A stretch of DNA of 9,910 bases from the NCBI GenBank assembly GCA_029881015.1, contig JAOUNK010000098.1, forward strand, positions 1 to 9,910, written 5' to 3'. A program made the position numbers and the translations under genes. The stretch comes from Gammaproteobacteria bacterium. Its GTDB lineage: Bacteria > Pseudomonadota > Gammaproteobacteria > Steroidobacterales > Woeseiaceae. Below, piece by piece: positions 1-7,353 of the stretch. The number at the start of each line of letters is the position of its first letter. Within the stretch, counting starts at the first letter, position 1. The notes under the pieces were generated by a model. The model saw nothing but the letters and a program-made list of their open reading frames with translations. It was not told the origin of the DNA and did no database searches.

Positions 1-1
1 C

Positions 2-751
2 ATATCGGCCAGCCACTTCGTCGAAAAAGTGCGCTGGTGTCTCGACCGCCTCGGCGTAGAGTATGAAGAGCGGGTTTCAGGCGGCACGCTCGGCGCCTAT
101 TTTCGCGGCCGCACCGTGCCGCAACTTAAAGTGCGAACGGGCGTCGTCCGCTCGGTCATCGGCAACTCGCCCGACATCCTTCGCTATGTCTATGGACGCT
201 ACCTGCCGGACGACCCGACGGGCGCGGCCTTTCTCGAGCCGACCGCGGAGCGCGTGCAGCTTGAGCGGCGCATCGACGGTTACGGGGTCAGCCTGCAGAT
301 CTGGGTCTACTACCATATTCTCGCGGACCGGGAGTTAACGCTGCACGCATGGGGCGCGAACAGCGCCGCGACGCCCGCCTGGCAACGCGCCGCCCTGCGC
401 CTTTTATTTCCGCTCCTGGCGCTTCTGATCCGCTTGTCGTTCAAGATCAATGACACAAATTTCGCCAGGTCGGTCGCCCGGATCGAGGAATTGCTGGCCG
501 ATGTGAATGCCGACCTCAGCGACGGCCGGCAATCATTGCTCGGTGGCGCCGACATCAACTTTACGGACATAGCGTTCGCCGCATTCACCGGGTTGTGGTT
601 GATGCCGCCGGGTTACGGCGGTGGCAAGGCGGAGAGCGTGCGCATCGAAAGAGATAGGGCGCCGGATGCGATGCGCGCAGATATCGAGCGTTGGCTCGAC
701 GCTTACCCGGCGGCGGTCTCGTGGGTGGAGACGCTATATGAACAACGCTAG
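2..751 (+). CDS. Glutathione S-transferase-like protein (5' end outside window)
   Basis: The frame is open from the first base of the window and begins with residues SHFVEKVRWCLDRLGVEYEE, which is the usual GST start: a strand end with the active-site Ser/Cys position, then helix 1. The real start codon therefore lies upstream. The GTG at 29 falls inside helix 1 and would remove the first strand, so I do not use it. Next come a TVPQL segment with the cis-proline of the thioredoxin-like domain and a NSPDILRYV segment matching the glutathione-contacting Ser plus helix 3. The rest is an all-helical C-terminal domain that includes the FTDIAFAA helix. Such proteins conjugate or reduce substrates with glutathione in the cytosol; the substrate cannot be read here. 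A hydrophobic stretch (LLFPLLALLIRL) in the middle is more likely a buried helix than a membrane segment. The last 14 bases overlap the next gene. Confidence 0.8.
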   Translation: MSASHFVEKVRWCLDRLGVEYEERVSGGTLGAYFRGRTVPQLKVRTGVVRSVIGNSPDILRYVYGRYLPDDPTGAAFLEPTAERVQLERRIDGYGVSLQIWVYYHILADRELTLHAWGANSAATPAWQRAALRLLFPLLALLIRLSFKINDTNFARSVARIEELLADVNADLSDGRQSLLGGADINFTDIAFAAFTGLWLMPPGYGGGKAESVRIERDRAPDAMRADIERWLDAYPAAVSWVETLYEQR

Positions 752-1163
752 GCGTGCCGGGAAAGCCGGCACACTATTACTGGCGGCCGCATTCCTGGTG
801 GCTTGCGCCACGAGCGAAGAGCAGGACGAGCGGCTCGAAGATACGGCCATCGCAGACTTCATCGCGGTCAATGAGCTGGCGTCGGTCGATGTCATTCGTA
901 CGATGGACCAGCTTACCTTCAAGGAAGTCAGCGACGAGTACGTGCTGGTCAGCACGCGCAGGGAAGATTTCCTGCTGCAGTACTTCAATCGTTGCATCCG
1001 CTACACGGACGGCCGCGTCGAGCCCGACTTTCGGCGGGACGCGCGCGCGCTGTATGCGGGAGCCGATACCTTCCGTGGCTGTCGTATCAAGGCGATCTAT
1101 GCACTGGAGCCGGGGCAGGCCGACGAAGTTCGGGAAATCGCCGAGGCGTTCGCCAGGCAGTAG
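738..1163 (+). CDS. Small lipoprotein, DUF6491-like, unknown function
   Basis: The product has 141 residues. Residues 1-22 form a signal peptide with two early arginines, a hydrophobic core (TLLLAAAFL) and a lipobox LVAC with Cys23 as the lipidated residue, so the protein should sit on the outer or inner membrane facing the periplasm. The mature part has a cysteine pair (Cys86 in FNRC and Cys115 in FRGC) that could form a disulfide. The pattern of a strand ending in a single Cys and a later GCRIKAIYAL resembles the DUF6491 lipoproteins common in gammaproteobacteria; that match is from memory and not tested. The ATG at 738 is chosen because GGAG at 727-730 lies 7 bases upstream and it places the lipobox correctly. 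The gene overlaps the end of the GST-like gene by 14 bases, so the two are probably one transcript. Function is unknown. Confidence 0.75.
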   Translation: MNNARRAGKAGTLLLAAAFLVACATSEEQDERLEDTAIADFIAVNELASVDVIRTMDQLTFKEVSDEYVLVSTRREDFLLQYFNRCIRYTDGRVEPDFRRDARALYAGADTFRGCRIKAIYALEPGQADEVREIAEAFARQ

Positions 1164-1168
1164 CGCGT

Positions 1169-2821
1169 TCAAGGCGTCGCGAAGCGCGTCCCGAAGGCAT
1201 TGCCGTCCAGCCATGCCGGCCGCTCTGTCTCCGTGGCAATGACGTAACCCATTCGCGCATGTGCCCGCGCAAAGCGCAGCGCCGAGTCCCAGTCGATCGG
1301 ACGAGTCAGGTCGTCACTGGCCTTGTGGTAGTGATTCTCGAGGTGGTCGCGATACAGCGCCTCGCCATCGACATCATCGTCGAGCGAGGTAAATCCGGAC
1401 ACCAGGTAGACCGCCGGAATCCCCTTGCGCACGAACGAATACTGGTCGCTGCGCAGGAACAGGTTTTCTTCCGGCATCGGGTCGGGCGCCAGGGAGAAGC
1501 CCTCCGCCGCGGCCGCCCGCTTGGCGACGCCCTGCAGCGTCGAATTCTCCGAGCCAAAGGCAACGAGATCGGCGACCGGGTAAAGGAACAGCGGCATGTC
1601 GAGGTTGATGTTCGCAACGATCGAACCGCGCGGGACCGTCGGGTTGTTCACGAAATAGTCCGAGCCGAGCAGGCCATTTTCCTCGGCCGTCACAGCGACG
1701 AACAACACCGAGCGACGCGGTGGCAAAGCCGCGATGGCCCGGGCCGTTTCCAGCATCAGCGCGACGCCGAGCGCGTTGTCATACGCGCCATTGAAGACGC
1801 GCCGCTCACCATCTTCCGCCCGCGTACCGATATGGTCGAGGTGCGCGGTGTACACGACGTACTCGCCGGCAAGCACAGGATCCGTGCCGCGCACAAGGCC
1901 GATAACGTTTGGACTGGTGAGCGAAGCGTGTTGCGATTCGCCCGCGAGCGTAACCTCAACATTCAGGGCAGAGGATGCCGGTACCCCAGACTCGATGGCG
2001 GCCAGAGAGGCCTCGTAGCTGATCGGCGCATTCGCGAACAGGCGCTCCGTTGCCGGCTGGCTTACGCGCGCGGTCAACCGGATTTCGGGCGCATGATCCG
2101 CGGCGTCGCCGGCCGCGTTTATCCAGGTCATCGATGCGCGCGCGTCTATGCGCTTTTTCGACTCGTCCCAGGGCCACTTCTCTTCGGTGTCCCGGCTGCG
2201 CAGCGAAATGGCGCCTATTGCCCCATGCGCGGCGGCGGCCGCACGCTTGGCCGACGAGGTTGAAAAGATGGCCCGCTGCGCGCCGTCCAGCGAGTCCGGC
2301 GAGCCGGCGTACCAGGCGACGATCTTGCCGCGGACGTCGATACCCTCGTAGTCCGAGTAGCCATAGTCCGGCGCGTCTACGCCGTATCCGACATACACGA
2401 CCTCGGCGCGCACCGTCGCGGACGTCGCGGCCGGGTTCGCGCGGACGTTGAAATCATCGCGGTACACCAGCGCTTCGTCACCGTCCGGCGTGTGCAGGAG
2501 GAAGTGGCTTGCCTCGCCGAGCGCCCTGTACGAGCGCAGGGTTACCGGTTGAAACCAGCCGCCCACCCCGGCGGGCGCCACGCCCATCGCGGCGAGCTGG
2601 TCCGCGACGTACCGTGCGGACAAGTCGTAACCCGACTCGCCGGTCATCCGGCCTTCGCGATCGTCGTGAGCCAGCCAGGTGACGTGCTCTTTCAGGGCGC
2701 GTTTGCGGATAAGGTGCAGCGAATCGTCAAGTGTCGCCGGCGGCGAGATGGAACAGGCGACGAGCACGACAGCCGGTAGCAGAGAGGCGCGCGCAGCCCG
2801 CCGACAGGACGGTCGGGCCAT
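1169..2821 (-). CDS. M28-family zinc aminopeptidase lipoprotein
   Basis: The product has 550 residues. A lipobox LVAC puts the lipidated cysteine at residue 23, so the enzyme should be anchored in the cell envelope. Residues about 140-260 look like a PA-type insert (VVYVGYGV, GKIVAWY, GAIGAISL). The M28 di-zinc catalytic domain follows: His327 and Asp329 in AHLDH, bridging Asp348 in GAYDNALG, general base Glu380 and ligand Glu381 in TAEENGLLGS, Asp408 in NLDM and His499 in HYHKASDD. All expected ligands are present, so it is probably active. Family members remove N-terminal residues from peptides; the substrate is not predictable. The start ATG shares one base with the plsC stop (TGATG), which indicates translational coupling and makes this the last gene of the glyQ operon. 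The stop is 5 bases from the stop of the convergent lipoprotein gene. Confidence 0.9.
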   Translation of the reverse strand: MARPSCRRAARASLLPAVVLVACSISPPATLDDSLHLIRKRALKEHVTWLAHDDREGRMTGESGYDLSARYVADQLAAMGVAPAGVGGWFQPVTLRSYRALGEASHFLLHTPDGDEALVYRDDFNVRANPAATSATVRAEVVYVGYGVDAPDYGYSDYEGIDVRGKIVAWYAGSPDSLDGAQRAIFSTSSAKRAAAAAHGAIGAISLRSRDTEEKWPWDESKKRIDARASMTWINAAGDAADHAPEIRLTARVSQPATERLFANAPISYEASLAAIESGVPASSALNVEVTLAGESQHASLTSPNVIGLVRGTDPVLAGEYVVYTAHLDHIGTRAEDGERRVFNGAYDNALGVALMLETARAIAALPPRRSVLFVAVTAEENGLLGSDYFVNNPTVPRGSIVANINLDMPLFLYPVADLVAFGSENSTLQGVAKRAAAAEGFSLAPDPMPEENLFLRSDQYSFVRKGIPAVYLVSGFTSLDDDVDGEALYRDHLENHYHKASDDLTRPIDWDSALRFARAHARMGYVIATETERPAWLDGNAFGTRFATP

Positions 2822-3570
2822 CAGGACTTCTGCTTGTCCTGGTAGACCGAACTGATCTCCAGCATCTTGCTTTCGATCCAGTCCTGCACAATGAGATTCG
2901 TTTCCTTGGGCGGGCGACCCTGCGCGCTAATCGGCGGCCCGATGCAAAAGCGCACGATCCCGGGGGTCTTGGTGAATCGGAGTCGAGGCCAGAAGTCGCC
3001 GGCGTTATGGGCAACCGGAACGATCAGCACATCGGCCTCCTGGGCCAGCGCCGCGCCGGACACACCGTACCGGCGTGTTTCCCCGGGGGGCATGCGCGTA
3101 CCCTCCGGAAAGATCGTGACCCACACACCCCTGGCGAGTTTCTTCCTGCCCTTCTGGATGACCTGCTTGACGGCGTTGCTGCGATCGCTGCGCTTGATCG
3201 CAATGGGCTCGAGTACCAGACCGATCACCCAGCCAAAAATCGGCGCCCAGGTCAGCTCGCGCTTGATGACCCATGCGGTCGGCGGAAACATCGGCACGTG
3301 GCCGTAGGTCTCGAGCGTCGTCGTATGCTTGATCATAATGACGCTGGGCTTGTCGGGGATGTTCTCGCGGCCCTCGACAACCACCTTCATGCCGCAGAAG
3401 AAGTCGCCGGCCCACAGGACCAGGTTGCAATAATGCACGACAATGGCGTGCAACCATGACCGCGGCGCCCAGAACAGCAGCAGGACGACGACGGCGTAAA
3501 TAATCACCGAGGTGAAACCGAAGGTCAGGAACAACAGAGAGCGAAACCACTGTGTCATCGACCTAAGCAT
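2821..3570 (-). CDS. plsC: 1-acylglycerol-3-phosphate O-acyltransferase (PlsC-like)
   Basis: The protein of 249 residues has one N-terminal hydrophobic segment (about residues 11-34) and the acyltransferase blocks of the PlsC/LPLAT family. These are an HX4E catalytic motif with His82 and Glu87 (KHTTTLET), a substrate block around AIKRSDR, FPEGTR at 154-159, and VPVAHNAG. The family transfers an acyl chain to lysophosphatidic acid at the inner membrane to make phosphatidic acid. Some members in this gene context act on other lyso-lipids such as ornithine lipids, so the exact acceptor is inferred. I chose ATG 3570 because GAGGA lies 8 bases upstream; ATG 3558 (four codons later) has only AGG at 3 bases. 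The start overlaps the gmhB end by 8 bases and the stop shares one base with the peptidase start. The glyS-gmhB-plsC order matches that in Pseudomonas-type genomes. Confidence 0.88.
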   Translation of the reverse strand: MLRSMTQWFRSLLFLTFGFTSVIIYAVVVLLLFWAPRSWLHAIVVHYCNLVLWAGDFFCGMKVVVEGRENIPDKPSVIMIKHTTTLETYGHVPMFPPTAWVIKRELTWAPIFGWVIGLVLEPIAIKRSDRSNAVKQVIQKGRKKLARGVWVTIFPEGTRMPPGETRRYGVSGAALAQEADVLIVPVAHNAGDFWPRLRFTKTPGIVRFCIGPPISAQGRPPKETNLIVQDWIESKMLEISSVYQDKQKS

Positions 3571-4123
3571 GTAGCACATCCTCGGCAAACGCGGCCAGGT
3601 CGTCGAACACGGGCACGCCGCGCAGCGCGGCCGGGAGCGCGCGCGCTGTTTTCCTGCCATTGCCCGTGCGCACGAGTATCGGCGACGCACCCACGCTGGC
3701 GGCCGCCTGCAGGTCTCGCAACGAGTCACCGACAACCGGTACGCCGTCGAGCGTCGTGTTGTAGTGTCGCGCCAGTCGCGTCAGCAGGGCCGCCCGGGGC
3801 TTGCGGCAAGCGCAGCCGTCATCCGGGCCGTGTGGACAGACGACGATGCGGTCGACCTTGCCGCCTGCCGCGCCGACCAGCCGGCGCAACTTGCGGTGCA
3901 TCGCACGCAGGGCACGTCGATCGAACAGGCCGCGGGCGAGCCCGGACTGGTTGCTCGCAACGGCGACCGTGTAGCCGGCGCGGCTCAGTCTTGCGATCGC
4001 AGCGATGCTCCCGGGCAGCGGCACCCACTCGGCGGCCGATTTCACGAACGTGGCCGAGTCCTGGTTGATCACGCCGTCACGGTCGAGTATCAGCAGCCCT
4101 TTTCTACCCGTCCGTGCGGTCAT
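3563..4123 (-). CDS. gmhB: D-glycero-beta-D-manno-heptose 1,7-bisphosphate 7-phosphatase
   Basis: The protein of 186 residues belongs to the HAD superfamily histidinol-phosphatase-like group. Motif I is DRDGVIN with the nucleophile Asp14 and acid/base Asp16, motif II is the SNQSG segment (58-61), motif III Lys is in CRKP (Lys108), and motif IV is GDS with Asp133. A zinc-binding loop of Cys96, His98, Cys104 and Cys106 (CPH then CAC) is typical of GmhB. The enzyme removes the C7 phosphate from heptose bisphosphate in the cytosol, on the way to ADP-heptose for the LPS inner core. The ATG at 4123 is one base after the glyS stop (TGATATG), has no clear Shine-Dalgarno and probably depends on coupling. 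A TTG at 4156 would add 11 residues inside glyS and is less likely. No other heptose gene is in the window, but the position between glyS and plsC is a known arrangement. Confidence 0.88.
   Translation of the reverse strand: MTARTGRKGLLILDRDGVINQDSATFVKSAAEWVPLPGSIAAIARLSRAGYTVAVASNQSGLARGLFDRRALRAMHRKLRRLVGAAGGKVDRIVVCPHGPDDGCACRKPRAALLTRLARHYNTTLDGVPVVGDSLRDLQAAASVGASPILVRTGNGRKTARALPAALRGVPVFDDLAAFAEDVLHA
3579..3583 (-). promoter_or_regulatory. Ribosome binding site deciding the plsC start
   Basis: On the minus strand GAGGA lies inside the end of gmhB, 8 bases before ATG 3570. The alternative ATG at 3558 has no well-spaced site. This supports the 249-residue form with an 8-base overlap on gmhB. 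Confidence 0.55.
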
Positions 4124-4124
4124 A

Positions 4125-6212
4125 TCAACCGATGGAAAGTCGCGAAATGTCGGCAACGTCGAGGAAAAGAGCTCGAAGCTCTCCCAACAGCGCCAATCGG
4201 TTGTGGCGCACGGCCTCGTCCTCGGCCATCACCATCACGTCGTCGAAAAAGCGATCCACGGGATCCCGTAAACCGGCGAGTTCGTTAAGTATCTCGGCAT
4301 ATCGACGCTGTTCGAGCATCGGCGCGACCTTTTTCCGGGCGTTCTCGAGGGCGCCGTGCAGTGCCCGCTCGGCACCCACCTCCAGGAGGCCCGTGGTGAC
4401 GGCAAGCCCTGCCGGGTCGCCGGCTTTACGCAGGATGTTGGCAATGCGCTTGTTGGCTGCGGCGAGGCTTTCTGCCTGGTCCAGCCGGGCGAAGGTCTGC
4501 ACGGCGGCAAGACGACGCTCGAAATCGACCAGCGACGCGGGCTGGCGGGCCATGACCGCCTCGAAGGTCTCGACGCCGAGACCGGTATCGCGATCCAGGA
4601 AATAGCCGCGCGACCGATCGCTGATGAACCCGTAGAGATCGGCACAGAGCACCTCGGCGCCGATCTTGCCGTCGGGTTGCTCGGCAACGGCCCTTTTGAT
4701 CATCGCCTTCAGGTCGATATCGATACCGCGTTCAACGAGGATCCGCACGATGCCAAGCGCGGCGCGGCGCAGACCGAACGGGTCGCGGTTACCACTGGGC
4801 TTCTTGTCGATCGAAAATACGCCGGCCAGCGTGTCGAGCTTGTCGGCGACGGCAAGGACCTGCCCCGCGCCGGATTCGGGCAACGCGTCGCCTGCAAAGC
4901 GCGGCATGTATTGTTCGGCAATGGCGTCGGCGACCGCCTCGGGCTCGCCGCCGGAGATGGCGTAATAGCGCCCCATCGTGCCCTGCAGGTCCGGAAACTC
5001 CCCCACCATGCCCGTGACAAGATCGCATTTCGCCAACGCGGCCGCGCGTTCGACCGTCGCGGCGTCGGCGCCGACCTGGCCGGCCACCCAGGCCGCGAGC
5101 CGGCCTACCCGCTGGCTCTTGTCGAAGACACTGCCCAGGCCCCGCTGGTACACAACGTCGCGCAGGGCCTCCTGGCGCGCATCCAGCGACTTGCGGCGAT
5201 CGTTGTCCCAGAAGAACGCGGCGTCGGCCAGGCGCGGACGAATGACCCGCTCGTTACCTTCAATGACCTGCTCCGGGTCTTTGCTTTCGATATTGGCCAC
5301 GGTGACGAAGTGCGGCAGCAGTTTGCCCGTGTCATCGGCGATCGGAAAATACCGCTGGTGAGCGGTCAGTGTCGACACAACCACTTCGCGTGGCAGTTCG
5401 AGGAAGACTTCGTCAAACGCGCCGACGATCGGCACCGGCCATTCGACGAGCGCGGCCACCTCGTCATACAGTGACTCGCCGTCGACGACCTGTCCGCCCG
5501 CCTGCTCCGCCGCATCTTCAACGCCTTCGCGAACCATCTCGCGACGACGCTCGAAATCGGCGATGACAAACCCTTTCTTCTCCAGCGCGTCCAGGTAATC
5601 GCCGGGCCCAGCTATCGGGATCGGCCCGCTGGAATGAAAGCGATGCCCGCGAGACTCGCGCCCGGCCGTGATCCCCATGACGGGCGCGTCGATGACCTTC
5701 CTGCCGTGCAAGAGCACGATCCAGTGAACCGGGCGGACGAACTCGGCGTCGCTCGATCCCCAGCGCATACGGCGCGGAACAGGCAGTGCTGCGAGCGCCC
5801 GTTCGATGATCCCCGGGACCAGATCCGCAGCCGACTTGCCGCTCTCCACGGTATTGAATACAAGCCACTCACCCTTGTCCGTTGCTACCCGGTCCAGGGC
5901 GTCGACGCTTGTCCCGCACTTGTCGGCAAACGCCGTGGCGGCGGCCGTGGGATTTCCGCTGGCGTCGAACGCGACTTTCACGGGCGGGCCTTTCTGCTCA
6001 ACCGACCGCTCACGCTGCGCGTGCGCGAGTTTCCTGACAATGACGGAGAGGCGCCGCGGACTGGCGTAGCTGTCTACGTCGCCGCGCGCCAGGCGCGCGT
6101 CATCGAGCCCGGCAGCCAGGTTTTCCCCGAACGCGTCCATCAGGGCGCGCAGGGCCTTGGGCGGCAGCTCCTCTGTTCCAATCTCGACAAGCAGGTCGTC
6201 TGTCTTGCTCAT
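4125..6212 (-). CDS. glyS: Glycine--tRNA ligase beta subunit
   Basis: The protein has 695 residues, close to the roughly 690 of the E. coli subunit. The N-terminus carries the diagnostic LVEIGTEELPP (residues 8-18). The central part includes the long conserved blocks of the beta subunit such as LTAHQRYFP, EGNERVIRPRLADAAFFWDND and FSIDKKPSGNRDPFGLRRAALG. The C-terminal part is the helical DALR-type anticodon-binding region and ends in the conserved FFDDVMVMAEDEAVRHNRL and RALFLDVADIS. With GlyQ it forms the bacterial alpha2beta2 enzyme that charges tRNA-Gly with glycine; the beta chain supplies tRNA recognition. Its ATG overlaps the glyQ stop by four bases (ATGA), and GGGAG lies 7 bases upstream. 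I see no internal stop or frame break. Confidence 0.97.
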   Translation of the reverse strand: MSKTDDLLVEIGTEELPPKALRALMDAFGENLAAGLDDARLARGDVDSYASPRRLSVIVRKLAHAQRERSVEQKGPPVKVAFDASGNPTAAATAFADKCGTSVDALDRVATDKGEWLVFNTVESGKSAADLVPGIIERALAALPVPRRMRWGSSDAEFVRPVHWIVLLHGRKVIDAPVMGITAGRESRGHRFHSSGPIPIAGPGDYLDALEKKGFVIADFERRREMVREGVEDAAEQAGGQVVDGESLYDEVAALVEWPVPIVGAFDEVFLELPREVVVSTLTAHQRYFPIADDTGKLLPHFVTVANIESKDPEQVIEGNERVIRPRLADAAFFWDNDRRKSLDARQEALRDVVYQRGLGSVFDKSQRVGRLAAWVAGQVGADAATVERAAALAKCDLVTGMVGEFPDLQGTMGRYYAISGGEPEAVADAIAEQYMPRFAGDALPESGAGQVLAVADKLDTLAGVFSIDKKPSGNRDPFGLRRAALGIVRILVERGIDIDLKAMIKRAVAEQPDGKIGAEVLCADLYGFISDRSRGYFLDRDTGLGVETFEAVMARQPASLVDFERRLAAVQTFARLDQAESLAAANKRIANILRKAGDPAGLAVTTGLLEVGAERALHGALENARKKVAPMLEQRRYAEILNELAGLRDPVDRFFDDVMVMAEDEAVRHNRLALLGELRALFLDVADISRLSIG

Positions 6213-7138
6213 GACGATGCTCCCGGGGCGACTGACGTCACCATCGGAAAGCCGAGCGCCTCCCGACTCGCGTAGTAGGCCTCGCAGATCGATCGCGACA
6301 TGGTGCGTACCCGCAGGATGAAGCGCTGCCGTTCCGTCACCGAAATCGCCTGGCGCGCATCGAGCAGGTTGAAAGTGTGCGACGCGGTCAGCATTTGCTC
6401 ATAGGCCGGCAACGCGAGCCCCAGTTCGATCAGTCGCTCGCACTCATGCTCGGCGTGATCGAAAATCCTGAACAGGGCCTCGACATCGGCCTCCTCGAAA
6501 TTGAACCTTGATTGTTCGACCTCGTTCTGGTGATAAACGTCGCCGTAAGTGATGCGTCCCAGCGGCCCATCCGTCCAGACGAGATCGAAAATGCTCTGCA
6601 CGTTCTGCAGATACATGGCGAGACGCTCGAGGCCGTAAGTGATTTCCCCGGTGACCGGGCGGCATTCGAGACCACCAACCTGCTGGAAGTAGGTGAACTG
6701 GGTGACTTCCATGCCGTTCAGCCAAACCTCCCAGCCGAGACCCCAGGCGCCGAGCGTCGGCGATTCCCAGTTGTCTTCGACAAAGCGGATGTCATGGATC
6801 GTCGGATCGATACCGATAGCCTCGAGCGAACCCAGGTACATCTCCTGGATGTCATCGGGCGATGGTTTCAACACGACCTGGTACTGGTAGTAGTGCTGCA
6901 GCCGGAACGGGTTGTCGCCGTAACGGCCATCCGTCGGCCGACGGCTTGGCTGTACGTAGGCGGCCGACCAGGGCTCGGGGCCGACCGCCCGCAGGAACGT
7001 GGCCGGATGGAACGTGCCCGCACCCATCTCCATGTCGTAGGGCTGCATGATGACGCAGCCGCGCTCTGCCCAATACTGTTGGAGCTTCAGGAGCAGGTCC
7101 TGGAAGCTCAGCGCCGTGGGCGATCTCTCGGTCTTCAT
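6209..7138 (-). CDS. glyQ: Glycine--tRNA ligase alpha subunit
   Basis: The protein has 309 residues; the E. coli subunit has about 303. It contains the class II aminoacyl-tRNA synthetase core typical of GlyQ: MGAGTFHPATFLRAVGPEPW (38-57), the motif-2-like block YVQPSRRPTDGRYG (61-74) continuing through NPFRLQHYYQYQV, and a motif-3-like EITYGLERLAMYL (165-177). This subunit binds ATP and glycine and forms glycyl-adenylate; GlyS binds the tRNA. The ATG at 7138 is directly preceded by an in-frame TGA, which fixes the start, although the ribosome binding site is weak. It is the first gene of the five-gene leftward operon and is transcribed away from glnA. The extra residues compared with E. coli are at the two ends (MKTERSPTAL and the tail after ALGFP). 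Confidence 0.97.
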   Translation of the reverse strand: MKTERSPTALSFQDLLLKLQQYWAERGCVIMQPYDMEMGAGTFHPATFLRAVGPEPWSAAYVQPSRRPTDGRYGDNPFRLQHYYQYQVVLKPSPDDIQEMYLGSLEAIGIDPTIHDIRFVEDNWESPTLGAWGLGWEVWLNGMEVTQFTYFQQVGGLECRPVTGEITYGLERLAMYLQNVQSIFDLVWTDGPLGRITYGDVYHQNEVEQSRFNFEEADVEALFRIFDHAEHECERLIELGLALPAYEQMLTASHTFNLLDARQAISVTERQRFILRVRTMSRSICEAYYASREALGFPMVTSVAPGASS

Positions 7139-7169
7139 TCAAGGTGTTTCGGTGACGGTAAAGGCGCGA

Positions 7170-7175
7170 AGTATA
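7170..7175 (-). promoter_or_regulatory. Candidate sigma-70 -10 box for the glyQ operon
   Basis: On the minus strand TATACT matches five of six bases of TATAAT. It would start transcription near 7163, about 25 bases before the glyQ ATG. No good -35 element is visible at 16-18 bp spacing, so the call is tentative. The nearest glnA-side inverted repeats are about 40-60 bp upstream of this start. Confidence 0.4.
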
Positions 7176-7203
7176 ACGATTTTTGGGCGCCGGGAGACAG
7201 CCG

Positions 7204-7218
7204 GGTGCGTTACGCACC
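7204..7218. promoter_or_regulatory. Perfect inverted repeat GGTGCG-TTA-CGCACC beside the NtrC operators
   Basis: Two 6-base arms are perfect inverses around a 3-base centre. The right arm is shared with the left half of the first NtrC operator (7213-7229). The arms have the NtrC half-site sequence GGTGC but in diverging orientation and with short spacing, so this may be a further NtrC contact used for oligomer growth rather than a full operator. Confidence 0.4.
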
Positions 7219-7229
7219 GAAATGGTGCA
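7213..7229. promoter_or_regulatory. NtrC-binding site A (distal glnA operator)
   Basis: The 17 bases CGCACCGAAATGGTGCA fit the known NtrC pattern TGCACC-N5-GGTGCA with one end mismatch. The centre is at 7221, about 128 bp upstream of the predicted sigma-54 start, and 31 bp (three helical turns) from site B. This matches the enhancer layout of the E. coli glnA control region, where the two strong sites are about three turns apart and more than 100 bp from the promoter. Confidence 0.75.
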
Positions 7230-7243
7230 TTACCGTGCCGATT

Positions 7244-7260
7244 TGCACTATAATGGTGCA
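7244..7260. promoter_or_regulatory. NtrC-binding site B (proximal glnA operator), overlapping a TATAAT
   Basis: TGCACTATAATGGTGCA is a full match to TGCACY-N5-GGTGCA. Its centre at 7252 is about 97 bp upstream of the predicted sigma-54 start. The middle contains a perfect TATAAT (7249-7254) that could be the -10 of a basal sigma-70 promoter for glnA, which bound NtrC would then block as it does at E. coli glnAp1. No convincing -35 is present, so the basal promoter is only a suggestion. Confidence 0.8.
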
Positions 7261-7321
7261 ACCACGGCGCAGCGATGCGCAACAACCCCTTAAAAAACAA
7301 TCACTTAACTCATGCCCCATT

Positions 7322-7338
7322 TTGGCACAGTTCATGCA
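7322..7338 (+). promoter_or_regulatory. Sigma-54 (RpoN) promoter of glnA, -24/-12
   Basis: TTGGCAC at 7322-7328 and ATGCA at 7334-7338 match the RpoN consensus TTGGCAC-N5-TTGCA with one mismatch, and the GG and GC doublets (7324-7325 and 7336-7337) are separated by exactly 10 bases as required. The start would be near 7349, about 58 bases before the glnA ATG. Between it and the NtrC sites lies an AT-rich stretch (about 7289-7310, with an A6 tract) that could bend DNA or bind IHF, though no good IHF consensus is seen. Confidence 0.8.
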
Positions 7339-7353
7339 GCAGGCAAAGCAACG

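Noticed and set aside
992..2263. Long plus-strand open frame (423 codons) opposite the peptidase gene
   Set aside because: The minus strand here encodes a complete M28 enzyme with all metal ligands. The plus frame is arginine-rich, without a recognisable domain, as expected for a shadow frame in GC-rich DNA.
2731..3459. Plus-strand frame opposite plsC and the start of the peptidase gene
   Set aside because: Shadow of two well-supported genes; composition is biased and no domain is visible.
4124..4156. Longer GmhB starting at TTG 4156
   Set aside because: It adds 11 residues encoded inside glyS, has no ribosome binding site and is longer than usual for the family; ATG 4123 fits better.
4356..5474. 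Long plus-strand open frame (372 codons) inside glyS
   Set aside because: It is fully antisense to conserved GlyS sequence, shows no domain and has no promoter or ribosome binding site that I can see.
7139..7203. T-box or glycine riboswitch before glyQ
   Set aside because: The predicted leader is only about 25 bases and has no such fold; T-box control is not expected in gammaproteobacteria.
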